From NCBI GenBank assembly GCA_950097015.1, contig CATNEN010000003.1, positions 9,157,501 to 9,221,500 of the forward strand: DNA of 64,000 nt, read 5' to 3'. This document shows positions 48,601 to 60,044 of this stretch, in pieces. The position numbers and the translations under genes were made by a program. Position 1 is the stretch's first letter. Every line of letters begins with the position of its first letter. The notes under the pieces are model-generated. The model worked only from the letters and a program-made list of their open reading frames with translations. It was not told where the DNA came from and ran no database searches. Source of the DNA: Macrostomum hystrix (Eukaryota; Platyhelminthes; Macrostomidae).

Positions 48601-51600
48601 TGATCACAGATCAAGCTAATCTAACCCTAATGATCACAGATCAAGCTAATCTCACTCTAATGATCACAGATCAAGCTAATCTAACCCTAATGATCACAGA
48701 TCAAGCTAATCTAACCCTAATGATCACAGATCAAGCTAATCTCACTCTAATGATCACAGATCAAGCTAACCTCACTCTAATGATCACAGATCAAGCTAAT
48801 CTAACCCTAATGATCACAGATCAAGCTAATCTAACCCTAATGATCACAGATCAAGCTAATCTCACTCTAATGATCACAGATCAAGCTAACCTCACTCTAA
48901 TGATCACAGATCAAGCTAATCTAACCCTAATGATCACAGATCAAGCTAATCTAACCCTAATGATCACAGATCAAGCTAATCTCACCCTAATGATCACAGA
49001 TCAAGCTAATCTCACCCTAATGATCTCAGGATAATCTCACCCTAATAATCTCAGGATAATTTCACCCAGATAATCTCACCCCGATAATCTCAGGTAAGTT
49101 ACACTTTATTAAATGTCAGATAAATCTCACATTATAACTCTCATAAGGATCTCACCCTAACCCTGATAAGTTGATCTAACCCTCACTTAAATGGGCGGTC
49201 GGTGGCAGAGCGGTTAATGCGTTTGCATCTCGCATCAAGGTCCCTGAGCTCGATTCCGCGGCGAGGCCACATCCATTTGGCTTTTCGTGTAATGTACTTC
49301 TAAGGCACAGTGAGAGTGTACACTGCCTGACGATGAGAAAGTGAGGGCAGATGTACACACCTGCATGGTCGTTAAATGAAGTGCCAGTGTCCACAGCCCT
49401 TTTAACTATCGCTACAAGAACGTTATCTCAATTTCATTTATAATTAGTTAGAAAAATACTGTTGCAAATTTCATCCACGCACTTTGGCTTTGAGCTTGGA
49501 GAAAAAAAGCATAATGACCTTTATAAAGCACTAATTGCCAACAAAGATGCAAGCGACGATTACAAGGCCCGGTGACATGCAATTACGGAGATTAATAGCT
49601 TGTACGGTATTAACTTATCACTACTGAAGTTTTGATGTGACTTAGATAATTAAGTAATTACAGGTTTACGGGCAAAGATAAGGCAGTTTTCTATTTAACA
49701 AATGTGCCGCATTTTACGCTAAGACACTAATTCTATACTTGTTTGATATTTAGTTCCAAATATCCAGTACCAGATAAATACTATCTTAAAACAGCTTTTC
49801 AAAGCTTTTTGTCGAATATCTTTAGTTGCATCTATTGAAATAACTAGACCTTGTTTGACTTATCCAATGACAAACGACAGACACAAGATTGGCAGCTAAA
49901 TTTTGTCTGCCCCACTAGTTTAAAAGTACATTGCCTAGTCAATATTGTGGCTTTAATAAAGAAGAATAAAGAGATATTTTTTAACAATTTTTGACTGTAC
50001 TTTCATTCTAGATTAATCTGAAATGCAATCTAGCCAACTAATTCTCACTTACCTGAGCCTACGTCTCAATCTACTAGAATCTAACTCTCACCCTACCGGA
50101 ATCTACATCTAGCCCTACAAGAATCTACTTCTCACCCTACCGGAATCTACTTCTCCCGCTAACAGAACCTACTTCTCACTCTACCGGAATCTACTTCTCA
50201 CTACCGGAATATACTTCTCACTCTACTCGAATCTACTTCTCACTCTACCGGAATCTACTTCTCACCCTTCCGGAATCTAATTCTCACTCTACCGGAATCT
50301 ACTTCTCACTCTACCGGAATCTACTTCTCACTCTACCGGAATCTACTTCTCACTCTACCGGAATCTACTTCTCACTCTACCGGAATCTACTTCTCACCCT
50401 ACCGGAATCTACTTCTCACTCTACCGGAATCTACTTCTCACTCTACCGGAATCTACTTCTCACTCTACCGGAATCTACTTCTCACCCTTCTGGAATCTAC
50501 TTCTCACTCTACCGGAATCTACTTCTCACTCATACCGGAATCTACTTCTCACCCTTCTGGAATCTACTTCTCACTCATACCGGAATCTACTTCTCACTCT
50601 ACTTCTTACCCAGAGAGGCTACTCACGTGCAGCATAAAAATTGCGTAGAAGGCCAGAGAAACCGCGCTAATTTTAGACAGAGCTGACGGATTGCGCATCA
50701 GTGACAACGGCAGTATGACGCAGAGGCCGATGGTTGTCATGACAACCGTCCGGCTAGCCGGCGATTCGGCAACAACTGGCGGCAGTCGCAGCAGCGAGGC
50801 CAACACCTGGGGACTGAGGTCGCCGATGATGACAAAGAAGGCCACGAGGGTGCCGATGGACAGGCCGATCAGGCTAAACTCAACCGTCAGCTTGCCCAAC
50901 GGGCCGTAGACTTGGTGAGCCAGGAATTCGTAACTGCGCCGTTTAGTTGCTAGGGCGGATTTGAGCAGCATGCGGCACGACTGTACAGTTGCTAGGCCGG
51001 ACAGGGCCAGCATCAGGGTAGCTAGGACAAAGCCGCACTGCGCGATAGATAATAATATAAAGGGGAGAATAAAGACGATTGGAAATTTGGAAACTAGAAT
51101 CGGGGCTTAATAAGGCACTCGAAACGTTCTCGAACAGACACTGCAATCTCTGCTCAAAGTGGCACTAATATCTTTCTTTAAAGTGACACTTTGCACCGTA
51201 GACTCAAAACTATTTAAAAGTGACAAAAAACTTTTTCAAAATGGCACTTAGAACAGTTAAAATGGCATCAGATGCCATTAGTCGCTATCAAAGTGGCACT
51301 ATAATAGTCAGTATCAAAGTGGCACTATAATAGCCAGTATCAAAGTGGCACTATAATAGTCAGTATCAAAGTGGCACTATAATAGTCTGTAACAAAGTGG
51401 CACTATAATAGTCTGTATCAAAATGGCACTATAATAGTCAGTATCAAAGTGGCACTATAATAGTCTGTATCAAAGTGGCACTATAATAGCCAGTAACAAA
51501 GTGGCACTATAATAGTCAGTATCAAAGTGGCACTATAATAGTCAGTATCAAAGTGGCACTATAATAGTCAGTATCAAAGTGGCACTATAATAGTCAGTAT

Positions 51601-54600
51601 CAAAGTGGCACTATAATAGTCAGTATCAAAGTGGCACTATAATAGTCAGTATCAAAGTGGCACTATAATAGTCAGTATCAAAGTGGCACTATAATAGTCA
51701 GTATCAAAGTGGCACTATAATAGCCAGTATCAAAGTGGCACTATAATAGTCAGTATCAAAGTGGCACTATAATAGTCAGTATCAAAGTGGCACTATAATA
51801 GTCAGTATCAAAGTGGCACTATAATAGTCAGTATCAAAGTGGCACTATAATAGTCAGCATCAAAGTGGCACTATAATAGTCAGTATCAAAGTGGCACTAT
51901 AATAGTCAGCATCAAAGTGGCACTATAATAGTCAGTATCAAAGTGGCACTATAATAGTCAGTATCAAAGTGGCACTATAATAGTCAGTATCAAAGTGGCT
52001 CTATAATAGTCAGTATCAAAGTGGCACTATAATAGTCAGTATCAAAGTGGCACTATAATAGTCAGTATCAAAGTGGCTCTATAATAGTCAGTATCAAAGT
52101 GGCACTATAATAGTCAGTATCAAAGTGGCACTATAATAGTCAGTATCAAAGTGGCTCTATAATAGTCAGTATCAAAGTGGCACTATAATAGTCAGTATCA
52201 AAGTGGCTCTATAATAGTCAGTATCAAAGTGGCACTATAATAGTCAGTATCAAAGTGGCACTATAATAGTCAGTATCAAAGTGGCACTATAATAGTCAGC
52301 ATCAAAGTGGCACTATAATAGTCAGTATCAAAGTGGCACGCACTATAATAGTCAGTATCAAAGTGGCACTATAATAGTCAGTATCAAAGTGGCTCTATAA
52401 TAGTCAGTATCAAAGTGGCACTATAATAGTCAGTATCAAAGTGGCACTATAATAGTCAGTATCAAAGTGGCACTATAATAGTCAGTATCAAAGTGGCACT
52501 ATAATAGTCAGCATCAAAGTGGCACTATAATAGTCAGTATCAAAGTGGCACTATAATAGTCAGTATCAAAGTGGCACTATAATAGTCAGCATCAAAGTGG
52601 CACTATAATAGTCAGTATCAAAGTGGCACTATAATAGTCAGTATCAAAGTGGCACTATAATAGTCAGTATCAAAGTGGCTCTATAATAGTCAGTAACAAA
52701 GTGGCACTATAATAGTCAATATCAAAGTGGCACTATAATAGTCAGTATCAAAGTGGCACTATAATAGTCAGTATCAAAGTGGCACTATAATAGTCAGTAT
52801 CAAAGTGGCACTATAATAGTCAGTATCAAAGTGGCACTATAATAGTCAGTATCAAAGTGGCACTATAATAGTCAGTATCAAAGTGGCACTATAATAGTCA
52901 GTATCAAAGTGGCACTATAATAGTCAGTATCAAAGTGGCACTATAATAGTCAGTATCAAAGTGGCACTATAATAGTCAGTATCAAAGTGGCACTATAATA
53001 GTCAGTATCAAAGTGGCACTATAATAGTCAGTATCAAAGTGGCACTATAATAGTCAGTATCAAAGTGGCACTATAATAGTCAGTATCAAAGTGGCACTAT
53101 AATAGTCAGTATCAAAGTGGCTCTATAATAGTCAGTATCAAAGTGGCACTATAATAGTCAGTATCAAAGTGGCTCTATAATAGTCAGTATCAAAGTGGCA
53201 CTATAATAGTCAGTATCAAAGTGGCACTATAATAGTCAGTATCAAAGTGGCTCTATAATAGTCAGTATCAAAGTGGCACTATAATAGTCAGTATCAAAGT
53301 GGCACTATAATAGTCAGTATCAAAGTGGCTCTATAATAGTCAGTATCAAAGTGGCACGCACTATAATAGTCAGTATCAAAGTGGCACTATAATAGTCAGT
53401 ATCAAAGTGGCACTATAATAGTCAGTATCAAAGTGGCACTATAATAGTCAGTAATCAAAGTGGCACTATAATAGTCAAGTATCAAAGTGGCACTATAATA
53501 GTCAGTATCAAAGTGGCACTATAATAGTCAGTATCAAAGTGGCTCTATAATAGTCAGTATCAAAGTGGCACTATAATAGTCAGTATCAAAGTGGCACTAT
53601 AATAGTCAGTATCAAAGTGGCACTATAATAGTCAGTATCAAAGTGGCACTATAATAGTCAGTATCAAAGTGGAACTATAATAGCCAGTAACAAAGTGGCA
53701 CTATAATAGTCAGTATCAAAGTGGCACTATAATAGTCAGTATCAAAGTGGCACTATAATAGTCAGTATCAAAGTGGCTCTATAATAGTCAGTATCAAAGT
53801 GGCACTATAATAGTCAGTATCAAAGTGGCTCTATAATAGTCAGTATCAAAGTGGCACTATAATAGTCAGTATCAAAGTGGCACTATAATAGTCAGTATCA
53901 AAGTGGCTCTATAATAGTCAGTATCAAAGTGGCACTATAATAGTCAGTAACAAAGTGGCACTATAATAGTCAGTATCAAAGTGGCACTATAATAGTCAGT
54001 ATCAAAGTGGCACTATAATAGTCAGTATCAAAGTGGCACTATAATAGTCAGTATCAAAGTGGAACTATAATAGCCAGTAACAAAGTGGCACTATAATAGT
54101 CAGTATCAAAGTGGCACTATAATAGTCAGTATCAAAGTGGCACTATAATAGTCAGTATCAAAGTGGCTCTATAATAGTCAGTATCAAAGTGGCACTATAA
54201 TAGTCAGTATCAAAGTGGCTCTATAATAGTCAGTATCAAAGTGGCACTATAATAGTCAGTATCAAAGTGGCACTATAATAGTCAGTATCAAAGTGGCTCT
54301 ATAATAGTCAGTATCAAAGTGGCACGCACTATAATAGTCAGTATCAAAGTGGCACTATAATAGTCAGTATCAAAGTGGCTCTATAATAGTCAGTATCAAA
54401 GTGGCACTATAATAGTCAGTATCAAAGTGGCTCTATAATAGTCAGTATCAAAGTGGCACTATAATAGTCAGTATCAAAGTGGCACTATAATAGTCAGTAT
54501 CAAAGTGGCTCTATAATAGTCAGTATCAAAGTGGCTCTATAATAGTCAGTATCAAAGTGGCACTATAATAGTCAGTATCAAAGTGGCACTATAATAGTCA

Positions 54601-57600
54601 GTATCAAAGTGGCTCTATAATAGTCAGTATCAAAGTGGCTCTATAATAGTCAGTATCAAAGTGGCACTATAATAGTCAGTATCAAAGTGGCACTATAATA
54701 GTCAGTATCAAAGTGGCACTATAATAGTCAGTATCAAAGTGGCTCTATAATAGTCAGTATCAAAGTGGCACTATAATAGTCAGTAACAAAGTGGCACTAT
54801 AATAGTCAGTAACAAAGTGGCACTATAATAGTCTGTATCAAAGTGGCACTATAATAGTCAGTATCAAAGTGGCTCTATAATAGTCAGTATCAAAGTGGCA
54901 CTATAATAGTCTGTAACAAAGTGGCACTATAATAGTCAGTATCAAAGTGGCACTATAATAGTCAGTATCAAAGTGGCACTATAATAGTCAGTAACAAAGT
55001 GGCACTATAATAGTCAGTATCAAAGTGGCACTATAATAGTCAGTATCAAAGTGGCACTATAATAGTCAGTATCAAAGTGGCACTATAATAGTCAGTATCA
55101 AAGTGGCACTATAATAGTCAGTATCAAAGTGGCACTATAATAGTCAGTATCAAAGTGGCTCTATAATAGTCAGTATCAAAGTGGCACTATAATAGTCAGT
55201 ATCAAAGTGGCACTATAATAGTCAGTATCAAAGTGGCTCTATAATAGTCAGTATCAAAGTGGCACTATAATAGTCAGTATCAAAGTGGCTCTATAATAGT
55301 CAGTATCAAAGTGGCACTATAATAGTCAGTATCAAAGTGGCACTATAATAGTCAGTAACAAAGTGGCACTATAATAGTCAGTATCAAAGTGGCTCTATAA
55401 TAGTCAGTATCAAAGTGGCACTATAATAGTCAGTATCAAAGTGGCACTATAATAGCCAGTATCAAAGTGGCACTATAATAGTCAGTATCAAAGTGGCACT
55501 ATAATAGTCAGTAACAAAGTGGCACTATAATAGTCAATATCAAAGTGGCACTATAATAGTCAGTATCAAAGTGGCACTATAATAGTCAGTATCAAAGTGG
55601 CACTATAATAGTCAGTATCAAAGTGGCTCTATAATAGTCAGTATCAAAGTGGCACTATAATAGTCAGTATCAAAGTGGCACTATAATAGTCAGTATCAAA
55701 GTGGCACTATAATAGTCAGTATCAAAGTGGCTCTATAATAGTCAGTATCAAAGTGGCACTATAATAGTCAGTATCAAAGTGGCACTATAATAGTCAGTAA
55801 CAAAGTGGCACTATAATAGTCAGTATCAAAGTGGCACTATAATAGTCAGTAACAAAGTGGCACTATAATAGTCAGTATCAAAGTGGCACTATAATAGTCA
55901 GTATCAAAGTGGCTCTATAATAGTCAGTATCAAAGTGGCACTATAATACTACGAGTATAATACTAAAATGCATTAGTCTATATCAAAGTGGCACTAAAAA
56001 GTCAATATTGAATACATATACCTCAGAGAGATATTTTAATCTGAGTGATTATCTGAGTGAGATAGTGAGAAAAGTACAGACCGTCTGACAAATACTCCTA
56101 GAATACTTTATTAATTAGTATATAAAAAGGTACAACCGCATAGCCAATTAGTCATTAGCCAATCAGACGGTAAAAAAAGTGAAGAGAAATAAAATCCTTT
56201 GACAAGCGGATTATGAGCTAAGTCTGTGAGCAGTTGTGTTCTCACAATCCACCTGTCTGTTCCGTGATAATTTCGCTAATAGCTAGTTTTGAAAGCTTGC
56301 AATTTAGATAGCCAGAAACAAAGGCGAAGTCGCATATTTTTGTTGAGAACGAAAAACAGCCTGACTTTAAAAAAAATCCCTGAACTGCGAAAATAATTAA
56401 GCTTAAAAGTTTCTTATAGCCTTTTTAGTGGTGAAAGTGAAGGAGATTACAGGGAGAGGCCTGTCAGAAAATTGACGACGCAGAAAAGTGCAATAATAAA
56501 AAACTTCGCAATAACAAAAAAATTGGGCAAGAAAAAAACGGAATTTTAAAAGAAAAAAACAAGCAGAACATGCTGATTGCAATTTTCAACTAAGTTCGAT
56601 CTGATAGAGAAATTTTGTTTACAAACCAAATTAAAATTGACATCTTTGGAGTGTAAAATTTGCGGAAATAGAAAAATGATTCTTTCGTTAAAAAGAGATA
56701 GGGAAGTAGACAAGGCGGAGATTAGGGATCGGATTAAAAGCCTTGTCGAAACGCCCAAATCAAAGAGGTAAAATAAAGCCACCTTTCTTAAATAGGCTGC
56801 TACACCTGCACCTGTCCTATCCAGACGAAAACTCCCCACTCAACGACTGTAGGAGAAATTGGAGACAGCATCAGCACCCTGCAGGTAGCTTATAGCCCGG
56901 ATGGCTTGAGCGCGAGCAAGCTAACTTCCCGGAACTGGTAAAAGCAACACAGATTACTCTAATTACAGAATCTAGGCCAGGGCTAAATCTGTCGAAATTT
57001 TTTGTTAAAATAAAATATTTGATCTGGGTTCTTGAATTTCGCTGAAATTGAATTTCTAATTTTCTTTGAAATACTGAAAACACAGGTATATGTATTTTGT
57101 TTCAATTTTATGAAAGAATTGAAAATTAAAAAACATGCCATGACAAAAACAGTACACACTTTCTATGGAAACAGACAAACAGAAAGACAGGCACGGACAG
57201 ACAGACAGACGATCAGAAAAACAGGCACGGACAGACAGACAGACAGACAATCAGAAAGACAGGCGCGGACAGACAGACAATCAGAAAGACAGGCGCGGAC
57301 AGACAGACAATCAGAAAGACAGGCGCGGACAGACAGACAATCAGAAAGGCAGGCGAGGACAGACAGACAGACAATCAGAAAGACAGGCGCGGACAGACAG
57401 ACAGACAATCAGAAAGACAGGCGCGGACAGATAGACAATCAGAAAGACAGGCGCGGACAGACAGACAATCAGAAAGACAGGCGCGGACAGACAGACAATC
57501 AGAAAGACAGGCGCGGACAGACAGACAGACAGAAAGACAGGCGCGGACAGACAGACAATCAGAAAGACAGGCGCGGCCACAGACAGACAGACAATCAGAA

Positions 57601-58110
57601 AGACAGGCGCGGACAGACAGGCAATCAGAAGATTGACAAAATCTGAACTTTGATTGAGATTCTCTAGCAAATCTCAGAGCAGCAAAACATTGTTTCCTTT
57701 TTCCTCTGGCTAATGCAATTAAAAGGAAGGAAAATGATTACTCCCATATTTTTTTTCGAAGAATTTAATTACCAAAATGTGCGTGTTTGGCAATTTCCTG
57801 TACTGTATTGGATTGACAACACTTAAAACACGTGCTTTTTAAGGCTAATCGACCAGGCCTTTATTTTGTTAAATTGATTAAAAAAGGAATGGAATAAAAA
57901 ATGATTAGATGACGAAGCGTTCTAGTCTTAAACTAAAAGCATAGTTGCTCCCGCCAATTACCTAATTAACAAACTAAAATTACTCGTATTTGGCTGTAAA
58001 CTTAAATTTGAAAGCTGACGCACCTGCGCATAACAGTAGGGCATAGCCAATATGGCCACACCGATGATACTGTTGCTAAGGGTGATGGCGGCGTCGCGAA
58101 CTTCGCCCAT
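33638..58110 (-). CDS. SLC38A10: SLC38A10-like sodium-coupled amino-acid transporter, eight exons
   Basis: Minus-strand exons: 58110-58024, 51037-50627, 48292-48147, 46609-46507, 42207-42022, 36760-36610, 36398-36039, 34425-33638. Phases agree and sum to 2232 nt = 743 residues. The start [20 protein letters not shown] matches the opening helix of the SLC38 family, followed by [68 protein letters not shown] and [20 protein letters not shown], in the same order as human SLC38A10. As in SLC38A10, a long hydrophilic tail follows the membrane domain; here it has about 16 STEKPTEK-like tetrads and a final coiled coil ([20 protein letters not shown]). Likely an 11-helix membrane transporter of neutral amino acids. 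An acceptor two bases before the ATG implies a 5' UTR intron or a spliced leader. One intron starts with GC. Confidence 0.92.
34050..34255 (-). repeat. 12-bp coding repeat in the transporter tail
   Basis: Tandem TCGACAGAAAAA / CCGACAGAAAAA units on the minus strand encode STEK, PTEK and PAEK tetrads (about 16). The period keeps the frame. Confidence 0.9.
34426..35385. other. transporter intron 7, AT-rich unique part
   Basis: Intron sequence without recognisable features; the rest of this intron is the array at 35390-35935. Confidence 0.5.
35390..35935. repeat. pyrimidine-rich minisatellite, transporter intron 7
   Basis: About 27 units of CCCTTCAACCCTTCTTTTT type, 19-21 bp, irregular. On the gene's minus strand it is purine-rich. 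Confidence 0.85.
36430..36560. repeat. 33-34 bp triple repeat, transporter intron 6
   Basis: About three and a half copies of CTGACCAATCAGAGAGCAAG plus GAGAGCATTTTCA. Confidence 0.85.
36855..36995. repeat. 20-bp short array, transporter intron 5
   Basis: About six units of GGGTCATAGACAGTNCAATC type, irregular. Confidence 0.75.
37336..37546. repeat. homopurine 15-bp array
   Basis: GGGAAAGGGGAGGAA repeated about 12 times, then diverged copies. From 37336 to 37546 the plus strand holds only A and G, 211 bases in a row. It lies in transporter intron 5. Confidence 0.95.
38095..40925. repeat. 16-bp satellite with higher-order structure, transporter intron 5
   Basis: About 175 units of GGGATCTTTGAACCTA / GGAATCTTTGAACCTT type. 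Rare variants (CCCTGGGATCTTTGAAAATA; GGGATTTTTG) recur at a constant distance of 1104 bp, so the array carries a higher-order repeat of 69 units. Confidence 0.97.
40926..41370. other. transporter intron 5, unique part
   Basis: No feature seen between the 16-bp and the GGTAGATAGGAGAGA arrays. Confidence 0.5.
41378..41972. repeat. GGTAGATAGGAGAGA minisatellite, transporter intron 5
   Basis: Units of 14-16 bp (GGTAGGTAGGAGAGA, GGTAGATGGGGAAGAGA) in mixed order. It ends about 50 bases from the exon edge at 42022. Confidence 0.9.
42275..44255. repeat. 15-bp purine-rich array, about 130 copies, transporter intron 4
   Basis: GGGAAGGAGAGGACA with GGAGAGAACA and GGATAGGGTA variants. The period of exactly 15 keeps every frame open, giving meaningless open frames of up to 718 codons. 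The GGATAGGGTA variant recurs in repeated contexts, implying multi-unit duplication. Confidence 0.97.
44349..44374. repeat. (CA)n microsatellite
   Basis: Thirteen CA dinucleotides in transporter intron 4. Confidence 0.95.
44885..46345. repeat. 18/22-bp minisatellite, transporter intron 4
   Basis: CTGCCAGTCTCTATCTAC with frequent 4-bp TATC expansion. Read on the gene strand each unit contains GGCAGGTAGATAGAGA, that is a CAG-GTAGAT splice-donor-like string. The array ends 160 bases from the exon-4 donor. Confidence 0.95.
46838..47965. repeat. 28-bp minisatellite, transporter intron 3
   Basis: About 40 units of CAGCAATGAATCATAAATCC plus TATTCTCC; the edges carry the CCCATTCCC variant, the centre TATTCTCCC. 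Confidence 0.95.
48350..49035. repeat. 30-bp near-perfect minisatellite, transporter intron 2
   Basis: About 22 copies of TGATCACAGATCAAGCTAAT plus CTCACCCTAA. Variation is limited to CTCACCC/CTAACCC/CTCACTC and AAT/AAC, so it was homogenised recently. Confidence 0.97.
49193..49405 (+). mobile_element. SINE family B, internally deleted copy
   Basis: The head GTGGCAGAGCGGTTAATGCG (A box) and GAGCTCGATTCC (B box) are well kept. The body is shortened and it ends at CCACAGCCC. It lies antisense in transporter intron 2. Confidence 0.85.
49406..50080. other. transporter intron 2, unique AT-rich part
   Basis: No feature recognised. Confidence 0.5.
50085..50605. repeat. 22-bp minisatellite next to the exon-2 donor
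   Basis: About 23 copies of CTCACTCTACCGGAATCTACTT. On the gene strand the unit begins GTGAGAAGTAGA, close to the authentic donor GTGAGTAG just upstream. Confidence 0.95.
51275..55950. repeat. 26-bp satellite, about 180 copies, transporter intron 1
   Basis: ATCAAAGTGGCACTATAATAGTCAGT, the largest array in the window at 4.7 kb. Variants are GGCTCT for GGCACT, AACAAAG for ATCAAAG, CAGCATC, and a four-base insertion GGCACGCACT seen at about 52338, 53355 and 54322. These repeated rare variants mark multi-unit copying. Confidence 0.97.
55951..57160. other. transporter intron 1, unique part
   Basis: AT-rich. The small frames at 56546-56839 (minus) and 56577-56771 (plus) overlap each other and have no family signature; I do not call them genes. 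Confidence 0.45.
57165..57640. repeat. 30-bp CAGA-rich minisatellite, transporter intron 1
   Basis: GACAGACAGACAATCAGAAA plus GACAGGCGCG, about 15 units, some with extra CAGA. Long frames here on both strands are products of the period. Confidence 0.95.
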
Positions 58111-58384
58111 GCCTGCATAGATTCGGCTTCTCTCGGTTATTTATGATCGGTTTCGGTTTAGCCAGGATTTCTCTTTATATGTTGTTAATTTGAATCAATT
58201 TTGTTTGCTTTAGTCTGTTATTAGACTGATATCAGTAAGTCTAATTAAATATGAGTCAGTCTGGACTGAAATTTCGAGTGGTTTTAAAGCATTTTTGAGA
58301 ACAATTTTAGTTTACCGCCTTTGGTTTGTGCAATAGTTTTAAGACCCCAATGATCCCGATACTTAGGTTCGAATTTAGCTTAGC

Positions 58385-59110
58385 TTAGATCTGCATTAGC
58401 TAGTCTATTAGATGTGCATTAGCTAGTCTATTAGATGTGCATTAGCTAGTCTATTAGATGTGCATTAGCTAGTCTATTAGATCTGCATTAGCTAGCCTAT
58501 TAGATCTGCATTAGCAAGTATATTAGATCTGCATTAGCTAGCCTATTAGATCTGTATTAGCTAGCCTATTAGATCTGCATTAGCTAGTCTATTAGATCTG
58601 CATTAGCTAGCCTATTAGATCTGCATTAGCTAGCCTATTAGATCTGCATTAGCTAGCCTATTAGATCTGCATTAGCTAGCCTATTAGATCTGCATTAGCT
58701 AGCCTATTAGATCTGCATTAGCTAGCCTATTAGATCTGCATTAGCTAGCCTATTAGATCTGCATTAGCTAGCCTATCGGATCTGCATTAGCTAGCCTATT
58801 AGATCTGCATTAGCTAGCCTATTAGATCTGCATTAGCTAGCCTATTAGGTCTGTATTAGCTAGCCTATTAGGTCTGTATTAGCTAGCCTATTAGGTCTGT
58901 ATTAGCTAGCCTATTAGGTCTGTATCAGCTAGCCTATTAGGTCTGTATTAGCTAGCCTATTAGGTCTGTATTAGCTAGCCTATTAGGTCTGTATCAGCTA
59001 GCCTATTAGGTCTGTATTAGCTAGCCTATTAGGTCTGTATCAGCTAGCCTATTAGGTCTGTATTAGCTAGCCTATAAGACCCGCATTAGTTAGCCTATTA
59101 GGCCTAAATC
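58385..59110. repeat. 23-bp minisatellite upstream of the transporter
   Basis: About 31 copies of CATTAGCTAGCCTATTAGAT with CTG, shifting from AGATCTGCATT on the left to AGGTCTGTATT on the right. It lies 275 bp upstream of the transporter start ATG, in the region where its promoter or 5' leader should be. Confidence 0.95.
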
Positions 59111-60039
59111 AGCTAGTTGCTTAGCTGTGTTTTCACCGGGATAGTAAAAATTAAACGTAAGTCAGAGACGATAACAATTACTAATGTCTATAGGTCAATA
59201 TGTATATATATATACGGTACGTTAACATTAGCAACATTTCAATACAAAACTATACCTTTGGTATTCAGTCACAATTAAGTTTATTATTGAAAATTTTTTT
59301 ACAACAATATTAGTTTAGCCTTTTAAATACAAGACACAATTTACTAATAATAAATATAGTTGGATATATACGTATATGTGTAACAAATGATTACACAGAT
59401 AGTAGCATACAAAAATATGGTACGAACAAGACATGACATTTCTAACAATAATCTATAGAACAATCGACAAATTGACAAATTGATACATTGACAAACCAAC
59501 AAACGCACAGCTTTCTTTTTGCAAAAGATTTTTCTAATTCACAATTATATTTCTAATTTTCTCACGACTAAAAAATCATTAAAAGTTAGAGTTTTTCATC
59601 TAAATACACACACTAATTATAGTATGCACTTTACCTATATACACACAGTGAATAGTGCAATAGAAAGCTTACACTGGGAAGATAATGTGTAGACATATTA
59701 TAGAATAATTGACAGCCAAGTGTGGATTAAACAAATAGCAATTAATTCATGCCACGGCAGTATAGGAAAGTAAAAAATATAATTAGAATAATTATATCAT
59801 TATCATCGTAGTGGCGTGCAGGAGCGACCAAATAGTGGCAATACAGTGGCATTTCATATGGTAACAATTTCATGTGAATTACAAGTTGTTTAATAAATAG
59901 CTTTCATTTCCTTAATAAAACAAATTATGAAAATACAACCAATTATTATCTGCTTTTAAATAAATATCCAAAAAACATTCTCATAATAAAGAATTAAGGA
60001 ATAGGGTATGATAAGGTTGAGATTAAAGCGAGATAGAAG
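59111..60039. other. AT-rich intergenic region
   Basis: Between two divergent-repeat arrays. No gene seen; TA-rich stretches near 59202-59215 and 59360. Confidence 0.5.
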
Positions 60040-60044
60040 TAGAC

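Noticed and set aside
48540-49020. Telomere-like CTAACCCTAA strings
   Set aside because: They are part of a 30-bp unit and not runs of a telomeric hexamer.
48360-49034. 224-codon open frame of perfect ten-residue repeats
   Set aside because: 30-bp non-coding array in an intron; no start context, no splice sites.
48350-49035. CRISPR-like regular array
   Set aside because: Repeats are directly adjacent with no variable spacers, and the setting is an animal intron.
51275-55950. TATAAT boxes repeated every 26 bp
   Set aside because: A bacterial -10 likeness has no meaning in animal nuclear DNA; it is part of the satellite unit.
57032-57670. 204- and 109-codon frames
   Set aside because: 30-bp CAGA-rich array; both strands equally open.
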